From: Chthoniobacterales bacterium
Lineage (GTDB): Bacteria; Verrucomicrobiota; Verrucomicrobiia; Chthoniobacterales; UBA10450
Direction: 5' to 3'
Length of the DNA: 64,000 nt
Assembly: GCA_013821455.1 (NCBI GenBank)
Contig: JACDGS010000018.1
Coordinates: forward strand, 1-64,000
In this document: one piece after another, positions 55,674 to 64,000 of the stretch
How positions within the stretch are numbered: position 1 is the stretch's first letter
How the letters are laid out: each line of letters begins with the position of its first letter
Program-made: the position numbers and the translations under genes
Notes under the pieces: generated by a model
What the model was told of the DNA's origin: nothing
Databases searched by the model: none
The model's input: only the letters and a program-made list of their open reading frames with translations

Positions 55674-57953
55674 ATGAAAATATGCTCACTCACCGTTCTT
55701 GTCGTCTTACTCAGCCTTAGCTGCGATTTCGCGCGCGCCAACCAGGCGGATAACAGCACGGTCGCCATAACCGCTAAAAATCCCGGCCCGACACCTTTCA
55801 TCAATCAATTTACCCTGGTCGCGAACGACGTGTCTCTGATCCGGAGCGTTCAGTTCACGATCACTCCTAAAGTTGGTTCCGTGACCAGGCCGCTTTCGGG
55901 CACCTACTCCAGCGATTACCTCACGGGTCGCGGCTACCTGGTGACAGCGTCCAATACGATCTTTCTGCCCGTGTATGGGTTTTACGCCGGGTACGCCAAC
56001 ACAGTCACCCTGACTTACAAATTCATGGATGGCTCATCCAAAACTGCGACCACGACTGTGACCACGCCAGTTTACGATGATCCTTGCCAATACAATACAC
56101 CTACCGTCTTACAAGCCCGCACCAAGAGCACTTCTTTGAGTTATGACTTTATGCTCGTGCGAGAGCGTTGCGATACTTCATCGCCGACGATTATCGATAG
56201 CGATAGCGCCGTGCGATGGATTGGTCCTGCTGGCATTTCTAACATTACCGCGCTCTTGTACGATAACGCTATCTACCAGGCGATGGGTAACAGCCTCCTC
56301 CGCATCGAGCTCGATGGCACGGTGACCACACTGCGTAATTACGCCGACCTTAATGTCACTTATTTTCACCATAACATAGATCGCGGTAAGATCGGTTTAA
56401 TTCTCGACGCGGATATCCCCGCTTATTTCGAATCGACCAACATCGAAGTCGACGCGGCTGGGAACGTCTTGAAGGTCTGGAACCTCGCCGATATTGTAAG
56501 CGCCGCGATGATCGCGGGAGGCGACGATCCCAGCCAGTTTGTTTTTCCTTCGCCAAAAGACTGGTTCCACAACAACTCCGTCACCTATAACCGCGCCGAT
56601 GACTCACTCATCATTTCCAGCCGGGAAAATTTCGTTATTTGCCTGGACTACGAGACAAGTAAGATAAAATGGATTCTGGGCGACCCGACGAAGGAGTGGT
56701 ATCTATTCCCTTCCCTTCGGCAATACGCCCTCAGTCTCCCCGAAGGCACGAATCCACCGATCGGTCAGCATGGTGTCTCCATTGCCTATGACCAGAACCT
56801 TCTCTTGTTTGACAATGCGTTCGCGAGCTGGGCTCACACGCCCAAGGGAAGCGGACGTAGCTATAGCAGCCCGCGGAAGTATGAGATCGATGCAACCGCG
56901 AAGGTCGCGACCGAGATATGGAATTATCCAATGGACGAAAAGGTTTTCAGCGCGCTCTGCGGCAGTGCCTATGAAGATGCGCCTTCTAATTATCTGATCG
57001 ATTACGCTTATGTGTATCATTATTTCACTGGTGAGTACAAGGCCCAACTTCTCGGGCTGGATGCGGCCGGAGAAACGGTCTTTTATTACGAATACCCAAA
57101 CGTCTTCTCAACCTGTCAGCAGGCTTATAACTCTGTGCCGCTTCATTTGGAGAGCACCAAGTTTCCCACTGTCGGCCCACAAGCACTCAATATCTCGACT
57201 CGTGGTCTGGTCTCCAGCAGTGATGACACTCTTATTGGCGGTTTTATTGTTACGGGGACGGAGTCGAAACAAGTCGCCCTGCGCCTCCTGGGTCCGTCAC
57301 TGGTGAATTCGGGGGTTGCCTCGCCCGTCGCAAATCCGGTTCTCACATTATTTGATGCTGCGGGAAAGTTAATCACCACGAATGACAATTGGGCTAATGA
57401 CCCCGCGGCGGCGCAACTAACCGCCGAAGGGCTGGCTCCCAAGAACTCATTGGAGGCTGCGACCCAGCAGCGTCTCGCCCCGGGCACTTACACATTCGTA
57501 GCCAGGAGCGCAGATAGCAGCTCTGGAGTTGGCCTGATCGAAGCTTATGACCTCTCGCCCAAACCTGCCTCGAGGCTGGCTAACTTGAGTACCCGTGGTT
57601 TTGTTGGCACGGGCGACGATGTTCTTATTGGCGGATTTATTGTCGGGGATGTAGCTAACACTAACCTCGTGGTCCGTGCGCTCGGCCCGTCGCTCACAAA
57701 TTTTGGTGTAGCTGGACCTTTGGCCGACCCTCTTCTGACGATCTATGATAAAGATGGGTCTGCCATTGCTGCTAACGACAATTGGCAGACTGACGGGCAC
57801 GCGACGGACCTTCAGAAAAAAGGACTCGCCCCGGCCAACGCGGCGGAGTCTGCGCTTATACTTTTTCTTCCCGCGGGGACTTACTCCGCCGTTGTGACTG
57901 GGACGAATGCCGCGAGCGGTGTCGGCTTGGTCGAGTTCTACGACATCGACTAG
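55674..57953 (+). CDS. arylsulfotransferase (ASST)-like secreted protein, paralogue 1
   Basis: Signal peptide from Met 55674; 'FHHNIDRGKIGLILDAD', 'WFHNNSVTYNRADDSLIISSRENFVICLDYETSKIKWILGDP', 'PPIGQHGVS'; two C-terminal 'STRG...GGFIV...LGPSL' repeats. Confidence 0.82.
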   Translation: MKICSLTVLVVLLSLSCDFARANQADNSTVAITAKNPGPTPFINQFTLVANDVSLIRSVQFTITPKVGSVTRPLSGTYSSDYLTGRGYLVTASNTIFLPVYGFYAGYANTVTLTYKFMDGSSKTATTTVTTPVYDDPCQYNTPTVLQARTKSTSLSYDFMLVRERCDTSSPTIIDSDSAVRWIGPAGISNITALLYDNAIYQAMGNSLLRIELDGTVTTLRNYADLNVTYFHHNIDRGKIGLILDADIPAYFESTNIEVDAAGNVLKVWNLADIVSAAMIAGGDDPSQFVFPSPKDWFHNNSVTYNRADDSLIISSRENFVICLDYETSKIKWILGDPTKEWYLFPSLRQYALSLPEGTNPPIGQHGVSIAYDQNLLLFDNAFASWAHTPKGSGRSYSSPRKYEIDATAKVATEIWNYPMDEKVFSALCGSAYEDAPSNYLIDYAYVYHYFTGEYKAQLLGLDAAGETVFYYEYPNVFSTCQQAYNSVPLHLESTKFPTVGPQALNISTRGLVSSSDDTLIGGFIVTGTESKQVALRLLGPSLVNSGVASPVANPVLTLFDAAGKLITTNDNWANDPAAAQLTAEGLAPKNSLEAATQQRLAPGTYTFVARSADSSSGVGLIEAYDLSPKPASRLANLSTRGFVGTGDDVLIGGFIVGDVANTNLVVRALGPSLTNFGVAGPLADPLLTIYDKDGSAIAANDNWQTDGHATDLQKKGLAPANAAESALILFLPAGTYSAVVTGTNAASGVGLVEFYDID

Positions 57954-57960
57954 TAATAAT

Positions 57961-60252
57961 ATGTTAAGTCGAACCATGAGGCTCATTACTCTTCTTTCAT
58001 TCGGTCTCGTGTTACTGCTGCGGCCCGAAATTTCGCAGGCCACGCAAGCCGATGACACCACGATCACGATCGGCGTTAAGACGCCTGGGCCGGTGCCATT
58101 CATCAGCCAGGTCGCTCTTAGTGCGAGCGACACGATCGTCATTAAGTCGATTCAATTTTCCATCGCCCCTAAGAATGGCTCAGTGACTCGTCCACTTTCG
58201 GGCACGTACTCGGCGGCTTATCTGAGCGACCGCGGCGATCTGCAGACTAACGGCACGATCTATCTTCCGGTTTACGGCCTCTACGATGGCTACACGAATA
58301 ATGTCACCCTGACTTATAACTTCGTCGATGGCTCTTCGAAGCAAGCGACCACGACCATCACCACGGCCCCTTTTGATGATCCTTGCGGTTATAAGAATCC
58401 GACCGTCTTACAGGCGAGAACCAAGGACACCAGTCTAAGTTATGACTATCTGATGGTGAAGGAGCGTTGTGACAAATATGCGCCCGCTATCCTGGACACT
58501 GACGGGGCTCTCCGCTGGGTGGGGACCGCCTTTATCGCGGATATCAGCGCCACTTTTTACGATAACTCGGTCTTCATTGCCAGCGGCACGAGTCTTTATC
58601 GCATAGATCTCGATGGCACGGTCACGTTCCTGCATGACTACTCCGATATTGGGGTTACCTTTATTCATCATAACATCGATCGCGGGAAATTTGGATTGAT
58701 CCTCGACGTTCAGACTGCGAGTTACTACCAGTCGACTAACCTGGAGGTGGATACTTCGGGTAACGTGATAAAGATTTGGGATATGGCCGCAATTATTAGC
58801 GCAGCCATGACGGCGGGAGGCGATGACCCCAGCCAGTTCGTCTATCCGGCTCCGAACGATTGGTGGCACAATAACTCAGTCGTTTACAATCGCGCGGATG
58901 ACTCATTGATTATTTCCAGCCGGGAAAACTTCGTTATTTGCCTGGATTATTCCACGAATGCCATCAAGTGGATACTCGGAGACACGACCAAGAAATGGCA
59001 TATTTTTCCGTCGCTCGCTCAATACGCGCTGACTCTGGCGCCGGGGAGCCTGCCCCCAATCGGACAGCACGCCGTCTCATTCAGTTATGACCAGCACTTA
59101 CTGTTGTATGATAACGGTGAAGGGGGCTTTTTCCAGCAACCTGGTGGGCTGACACGAGGCTACTCCGCGCCGCGCAAGTATCAGCTAAATCTGGAAACCC
59201 GGGTGGCCACGGAAGTCTGGAACTACGAGGTGAACCAATCCATCTTTAACTACATTTGCAGCAGCATCTATGAAGATGCGCCTCTCAATTATTTGATTGA
59301 TTATTCCGTTGTGCCTGCCCCATCGGACGGTTCGCTTCACCCTCAGCTTCTCGGGTTAAATGCCGCGGGCGAGAAAGTCTTCTCTTATCAATATGGGGCG
59401 AGTGAGTTTTGTAACACCGCGTTTAACTCGATTCCGCTTCATCTCGACAGCACTAAGTTTCCCGCGGTCGGACCCCAAGCACTCAATATCTCCACTCGCG
59501 GCAGCATCTCCACGGGCGATAATGTCCTCATTGCGGGCTTCATCATTACCGGCAACGAGAGCAAGACTGTAGCACTGCGCCTTCTCGGACCATCGCTGGC
59601 CCAGTCCGGGGTGGGCGATTTTCTGGCCGATCCTGTCCTGAGCTTGTATAACTCCTCCGGCCATCTCGTCGCGACGAACGATGATTGGCAAAGCGATCCC
59701 GCGGCAGCAGCGGAGCTAACCGCAAACCATCTTGCGCCAGGTAATGCGGCGGAAGCCGCACTGGTGGCGACCCTGGCACCTGCTACTTACACGGCGGTAG
59801 GCTCTAGCAAAGGTGGAGATGTCGGGATAGGACTGGTGGAGGCCTACGATTTATCGCCGCTTTCGGGCTCGCGGCTGGCTAACATTAGTACGCGAGGTTT
59901 AGTGGGCGCGGGCGAGAATGTCCTCATCAGCGGTTTTATTGTCGGAGACCTGGATAATGCCAGCGTCATCATTCGCGCGCTGGGACCCTCGCTCGCTCCC
60001 GCGATTAGCAATCCTTTAAGCAATCCGCGGCTCACCGTCTATGACGGCAATGGCGTTGCGCTGACCAGCAACGACGATTGGCAGGACGACCCAAACAAGC
60101 TAGACATCATCAAAGACGGTCTTGCTCCTAACGACGTCTTGGAGGCGGCTACGCTGTTGCATCCGCCCGCTGGCGTGTATTCGGTCGTCGTCGCGGGCGA
60201 GGATGACCCCGATGGAACCGCGCTGGTGGAAGTCTACGATCTCGATCCCTAG
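57961..60252 (+). CDS. arylsulfotransferase (ASST)-like secreted protein, paralogue 2
   Basis: Same architecture as paralogue 1; start Met 57961 or 57976. Confidence 0.82.
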   Translation: MLSRTMRLITLLSFGLVLLLRPEISQATQADDTTITIGVKTPGPVPFISQVALSASDTIVIKSIQFSIAPKNGSVTRPLSGTYSAAYLSDRGDLQTNGTIYLPVYGLYDGYTNNVTLTYNFVDGSSKQATTTITTAPFDDPCGYKNPTVLQARTKDTSLSYDYLMVKERCDKYAPAILDTDGALRWVGTAFIADISATFYDNSVFIASGTSLYRIDLDGTVTFLHDYSDIGVTFIHHNIDRGKFGLILDVQTASYYQSTNLEVDTSGNVIKIWDMAAIISAAMTAGGDDPSQFVYPAPNDWWHNNSVVYNRADDSLIISSRENFVICLDYSTNAIKWILGDTTKKWHIFPSLAQYALTLAPGSLPPIGQHAVSFSYDQHLLLYDNGEGGFFQQPGGLTRGYSAPRKYQLNLETRVATEVWNYEVNQSIFNYICSSIYEDAPLNYLIDYSVVPAPSDGSLHPQLLGLNAAGEKVFSYQYGASEFCNTAFNSIPLHLDSTKFPAVGPQALNISTRGSISTGDNVLIAGFIITGNESKTVALRLLGPSLAQSGVGDFLADPVLSLYNSSGHLVATNDDWQSDPAAAAELTANHLAPGNAAEAALVATLAPATYTAVGSSKGGDVGIGLVEAYDLSPLSGSRLANISTRGLVGAGENVLISGFIVGDLDNASVIIRALGPSLAPAISNPLSNPRLTVYDGNGVALTSNDDWQDDPNKLDIIKDGLAPNDVLEAATLLHPPAGVYSVVVAGEDDPDGTALVEVYDLDP

Positions 60253-60388
60253 TTTAACGCGGCGTCAAATCCCTTTCTCTCGCTCAACAAAAGATTCGAA
60301 AAATTAGCTGGCGCTGCTCATAATTTCGGACAGACTCCCTACGCTTTCGAAGAAGCAGCGATCTTAATTCTATTAAATTATCAAAACT

Positions 60389-62713
60389 ATGAAAACCCGC
60401 TCTCCCATCATTAGCAGCCTACTTCTAATTCTCTCGGCAGCCCTGGCGCACGCTACCCAGGCCGATGACACCACGATTACCGTCACCGCGCAAAATGCCG
60501 GCCCGACTGCTTTCATCAGTCAGCTCACCTTAACGGCAAGCGCCACGACGACGATTAAGAACATTCAGTTTACCATCGCTCCAAAGACCGGAGCCTTGGC
60601 GCGGCCTCTCTCCGGCGCCTATTCGCGCGATTATCTCGTGAGTAAGGGGTACCTTACTCCACCCAGTAACCAAATTTTCCTTCCCGTTTACGGACTTTAC
60701 GCTGGCCTTACCAACACCGTTACTCTGACTTACAATTTTCTCGATGGCTCCTCCAACAGTAGCACGGTAAGCATTACTACCCCGAGTTTCGACGATCAGG
60801 GCTGTGGCTACAATAGCCCTACGGTTCTCAAGGCGCGGAGCAGCGCCGTCGTTCTTAGCTATGACTACATCTTCATCCGCTCGGGTTGCGGCACTTACTC
60901 GCCGGTGATTATAGACACCGACGGGGCGTTACGCTGGGTCAGCACCATGGGTGTCCCAAGCGCACTGACTGGCGCCAGCGAATTCTATAACGCCTCGGTC
61001 TACGAAGGTATTGGCAGCCTCTTCTATCGGGTAGATCTCGATGGCACTGTGACCATGCTACACGACTATTCCGCGACCGATAACGTTGTTAACTTCCACC
61101 ATAACATCGATCCGGGTAAGGCAGGTCTGTTACTCGAAGCAGATACGACGACTCAATATGAGGCGACGATTCTGGATGTAGATTTCACTGGCGCCGTAGT
61201 TAAGACCTTCGACATGTCCCAGATCATTAGCGCAGCGATGATCGCCGGTGGCGATGATCCTACTCAGTTTGTTCATCCTGCGCCGTTGGATTGGTTCCAT
61301 AACAACGCCGCTACCTACAACCGGGCTGATGACTCGGTCATCATCTCGAGTCGCGAAAACTTCGTCATTTGCATCGATTACGAAACGAGCACGATCAAGT
61401 GGATTCTTGGCGATAAGACCAAGAGATGGTTTCAATTTCCTTCTCTCGCTGCCTTTGCCTTGGATCTGACGCCCGGCAGTCTTCCACCCATAGGTCAGCA
61501 TGCTACCTCGCTGACTTACGACAACGATCTGCTTTTGTTTGATGATGGTTATCCTAGCACCCTCCAAATGCCTCCAGGTGTATCGCGGACGTACTCCAGT
61601 CCACGGAAGTATCAATTGAACTTGACGGACGTGAGCAGCACCACAAATCCCGGCACCGCAACGGTGGTTTGGAACTACGAGCAGAACCAGAGTGTCTTTA
61701 GCGCGATTTGCAGCAGCGTCTACGAAGATGCGCCGAACAGCTACCTCATCGACTATGCGGCGATAGGCTTTCCCACGACCGTGCAGGATCTCGCACAGAT
61801 TCTGGGAGTAAACGCCGTCGGCGAACAGGCCTTCTATTACCAATACAACACTTTTCTGTGTAACACTGCCTATAACTCCCTTCCGATACACTTGGAAAAT
61901 ACCAAGTTTCCTGTTATCGGACCACAGGCGCTTAACCTCTCCACTCGCGGAGATATCTCTAACAGCGATAACTCACTTATCGGCGGATTTATCGTCACAG
62001 GCACGATGAGTAAGGAAGTCGCTCTGCGCGTGCTCGGGCCCTCTCTGGCCGGCCCTGGGGTCACCTCGCCGCTGGCTAACCCTTCTCTTACTCTGCATGA
62101 CTCCACCGGAGCCGTGATCGCGATGAACGATGACTGGCAGACCGATCCGAACGCGGCCACGCTGACGGCCGATGGCCTGGCGCCGTCCGATCCGCTGGAA
62201 GCTGCAACAGTGCAGACTTTGGCGCCCGGCACTTATACCGTCGTCGCCACCAGCGCCGATGGCGGTAGTGGGGTTGGCTTGATCGAAGCCTACGATCTCT
62301 CACCTGGGACGGGTGCGTTGGCTAATATCAGCACCCGGGGCCTTGTCGGCACCGGTGAAGATGTCCTTATTAATGGCTTCATTGTGGGCGATGCCGGTAA
62401 TGCTTCGGTCATCATTCGCGCGCTCGGGCCATCGCTCGCCTCCGCCGGGATAAGTAACCCGCTCGCTAATCCTTATCTTACTATCTACGATAGCAACGGC
62501 GTTTCGATCGCGGCTAACGACAATTGGCAGACCGATCCCAATCATCTCGAGGTGGTGAAGAATGGACTTGCTCCTACGGACGACACTGAGTCTGCCATCG
62601 TCCTACATCCGCCCGCGGGACTATATACGGCGATCGTTAGTGGAGCCGGCGGCGGCACGGGCGTTGCCTTGGTCGAAGTTTACGACTTAGACCAACCAGC
62701 ACCCTCGCCCTAA
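60389..62713 (+). CDS. arylsulfotransferase (ASST)-like secreted protein, paralogue 3
   Basis: Same architecture; signal peptide 'MKTRSPIISSLLLILSAALAHATQADD'; stop TAA inside CCCTAACGA. Confidence 0.82.
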   Translation: MKTRSPIISSLLLILSAALAHATQADDTTITVTAQNAGPTAFISQLTLTASATTTIKNIQFTIAPKTGALARPLSGAYSRDYLVSKGYLTPPSNQIFLPVYGLYAGLTNTVTLTYNFLDGSSNSSTVSITTPSFDDQGCGYNSPTVLKARSSAVVLSYDYIFIRSGCGTYSPVIIDTDGALRWVSTMGVPSALTGASEFYNASVYEGIGSLFYRVDLDGTVTMLHDYSATDNVVNFHHNIDPGKAGLLLEADTTTQYEATILDVDFTGAVVKTFDMSQIISAAMIAGGDDPTQFVHPAPLDWFHNNAATYNRADDSVIISSRENFVICIDYETSTIKWILGDKTKRWFQFPSLAAFALDLTPGSLPPIGQHATSLTYDNDLLLFDDGYPSTLQMPPGVSRTYSSPRKYQLNLTDVSSTTNPGTATVVWNYEQNQSVFSAICSSVYEDAPNSYLIDYAAIGFPTTVQDLAQILGVNAVGEQAFYYQYNTFLCNTAYNSLPIHLENTKFPVIGPQALNLSTRGDISNSDNSLIGGFIVTGTMSKEVALRVLGPSLAGPGVTSPLANPSLTLHDSTGAVIAMNDDWQTDPNAATLTADGLAPSDPLEAATVQTLAPGTYTVVATSADGGSGVGLIEAYDLSPGTGALANISTRGLVGTGEDVLINGFIVGDAGNASVIIRALGPSLASAGISNPLANPYLTIYDSNGVSIAANDNWQTDPNHLEVVKNGLAPTDDTESAIVLHPPAGLYTAIVSGAGGGTGVALVEVYDLDQPAPSP

Positions 62714-63007
62714 CGATAGCCTGCGCGCAGGCGGAAAAGGTCTTAGGAAATGGAGTGACTTGGGGTCACGGTCGCGCGGGCGACCCGTCTCAGGTCGTTT
62801 CCATCAATATCCCGGGAGAAATTTCCCATACAAACACGCGTGTCCTCCTGCGCGAAGCGCAGCGGAATCGAGGGATGACAGCGAGCAAGAAGCGTCGATG
62901 AGCTCACGTCACCCCGCACGCGTGGGCTTTTCCCCCTCCTCGCTTGACTCGGAATACGCGCCTTCTAATTTCTGCGCACCGCCGCGTCGAAGCGCGGAAA
63001 TAATCTC

Positions 63008-63703
63008 GTGACTTCCATCGCCGCCTTTCATCGCTCATCCGTCGGACGAAAGATGATCGTGGCGGTGACTGGAGTTATCCTGATCCTATTCGTGATCGGC
63101 CATCTCCTTGGTAATCTGCAAATCTTCCTCGGGCCGGCTTGGATCAATGGTTATGCCGAGCATCTGCGCGATCTCGGTCCCCTGCTTTGGGTTATCCGCG
63201 CTTTCCTCCTGGTCGATGTCGTGGCGCATATCTATTATACCGTAAGGCTGGCGATCGAGAATCGGCGCGCACGCCCGACGAGTTATCGGCGAAAGGACAC
63301 GGTAAAGGCTACCTTCGCTTCGCGACACATGGTCATGAGTGGCTTGATTGTCCTTGCCTTTATTATCTTCCACCTCCTGCAATTTTCCTTTCGCACCACC
63401 GATCCGCGCTTCGCAATTTTACCGGCGGATCCGCTCGGACACTACGATGTCTATACGATGATGGTGCTCGGGTTTTCCAGCCCGCTCGTTTCAGGTTTTT
63501 ACATCCTCGCGCTTTTCCTGCTCGCGCTGCATTTGAGTCATGGCTCGTCGAGCTTCTTTCAGTCGTTAGGCTTGAATAATAAGAATCTGACTCCGCGACT
63601 GGCGCAGGGTGGAAGAATCTTTGCCTGGCTACTTTTCGTTGGTTATAGCTCCATCCCCGTCGCTGTGCTGCTGGGCTGGGTTACTTTGCGAACGCACTCA
63701 TGA
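63008..63703 (+). CDS. sdhC: succinate dehydrogenase cytochrome b subunit
   Basis: '[81 protein letters not shown]', '[16 protein letters not shown]'. Confidence 0.92.
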   Translation: MTSIAAFHRSSVGRKMIVAVTGVILILFVIGHLLGNLQIFLGPAWINGYAEHLRDLGPLLWVIRAFLLVDVVAHIYYTVRLAIENRRARPTSYRRKDTVKATFASRHMVMSGLIVLAFIIFHLLQFSFRTTDPRFAILPADPLGHYDVYTMMVLGFSSPLVSGFYILALFLLALHLSHGSSSFFQSLGLNNKNLTPRLAQGGRIFAWLLFVGYSSIPVAVLLGWVTLRTHS

Positions 63704-64000
63704 TCGGCTCGCTCGAATCCCGCATCCCGGATGGGCCGCTGGCGGAGAAGTGGCGCAAGCATCAGAATAATTCTCGACTCGTAGCGCCTAACAATCGTCG
63801 GCGCTTTGAGATTATCATCGTCGGCACTGGGTTAGCCGGTGGTTCTGCGGCCGCGACGCTGGGTGAGCAGGGTTATAACGTTAAGTCTTTCTGCTACCAG
63901 GATAGCGCTCGTCGTGCACATAGCATCGCCGCACAGGGCGGCATCAATGCGGCGAAGAATTACCCTAACGACGGTGATAGTGTTTACCGTCTCTTTTACG
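63700..64000 (+). CDS. sdhA: succinate dehydrogenase flavoprotein subunit (partial, runs off window)
   Basis: Own translation: [104 protein letters not shown] overlap with sdhC. Confidence 0.93.
   Translation, partial: MIGSLESRIPDGPLAEKWRKHQNNSRLVAPNNRRRFEIIIVGTGLAGGSAAATLGEQGYNVKSFCYQDSARRAHSIAAQGGINAAKNYPNDGDSVYRLFY

Larger units (their letters stand above)
479..63571. repeat. dispersed 9-mer GCCTAACGA/TCGTTAGGC (DUS-like), ~80 perfect copies by manual count
   Basis: Listed in the first finding; present in both orientations, in genes and between genes. Confidence 0.9.

Noticed and set aside
479-63571. 9-mer as integron attC core sites (GTTAGGC matches GTTRRRY; GCCTAAC matches RYYYAAC)
   Set aside because: Copies occur singly inside conserved housekeeping genes in both orientations, without the paired inner/outer core sites and imperfect stem expected of attC, and no integrase is seen. 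The resemblance to the 7-nt core seems coincidental, though it could be tested with an attC covariance model.
479-63571. 9-mer as Chi-like or KOPS-like polar replication/recombination motif
   Set aside because: Orientation is balanced (about 40 versus 41) and changes within single genes, whereas Chi and KOPS are strand-biased along a replichore. A genome-wide skew plot would settle it.
479-63571. 9-mer as a CRISPR array or tandem repeat
   Set aside because: Spacing is irregular over the whole window and no repeat-spacer structure was seen anywhere.
1-64000. tRNA or rRNA genes
   Set aside because: I looked for cloverleaf-like intergenic segments and rRNA signatures and saw none convincing; tRNAscan/Infernal would be needed to exclude them.
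1-64000. Competence or type IV pilus genes in the window that would explain the 9-mer
   Set aside because: None recognised here; the uptake hypothesis therefore rests on the motif statistics and must be tested on the full genome.

Overview
64-kb, GC-rich chromosomal window, probably from a Verrucomicrobia-like bacterium (inferred from DUF1800/DUF1501 pair, a Dop/PafA homologue, GH57, and proteins with 'LNISTRG...GGFIVTG...LRxLGPSL' C-terminal repeats). Most of it is housekeeping and metabolic genes: leucine-catabolism-like genes, manC/ruvX/truA, nuoBC, Dop/PafA-like, prmA, tandem NDK, aminotransferase, GH57, mnmA/cutA, secA, pyrE, sdhCA start. A surface-glycan/sulfotransferase island occupies ~45-63 kb. 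The main signal is not a gene. A non-palindromic 9-mer, GCCTAACGA / TCGTTAGGC, occurs about 80 times as a perfect match by manual count (about 40 per orientation), against ~0.5 expected by chance. It lies in coding and intergenic DNA, in several reading frames, often supplies the stop codon of a gene, and forms perfect inverted pairs at two convergent gene junctions. This resembles the DNA-uptake sequences (DUS/USS) of Neisseria and Pasteurellaceae, and I do not know of one described for this lineage. The motif is dense at 16-46 kb and nearly absent at 7.5-16 kb and 46-63.5 kb. Other points of interest: two families of intergenic hairpin repeats, a 150-bp intergenic inverted-repeat element with the 9-mer near its centre, three tandem arylsulfotransferase-like paralogues, unusual fusion proteins, and apparent frameshifts. 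All calls come from reading the sequence and ORF track; no database search was run.
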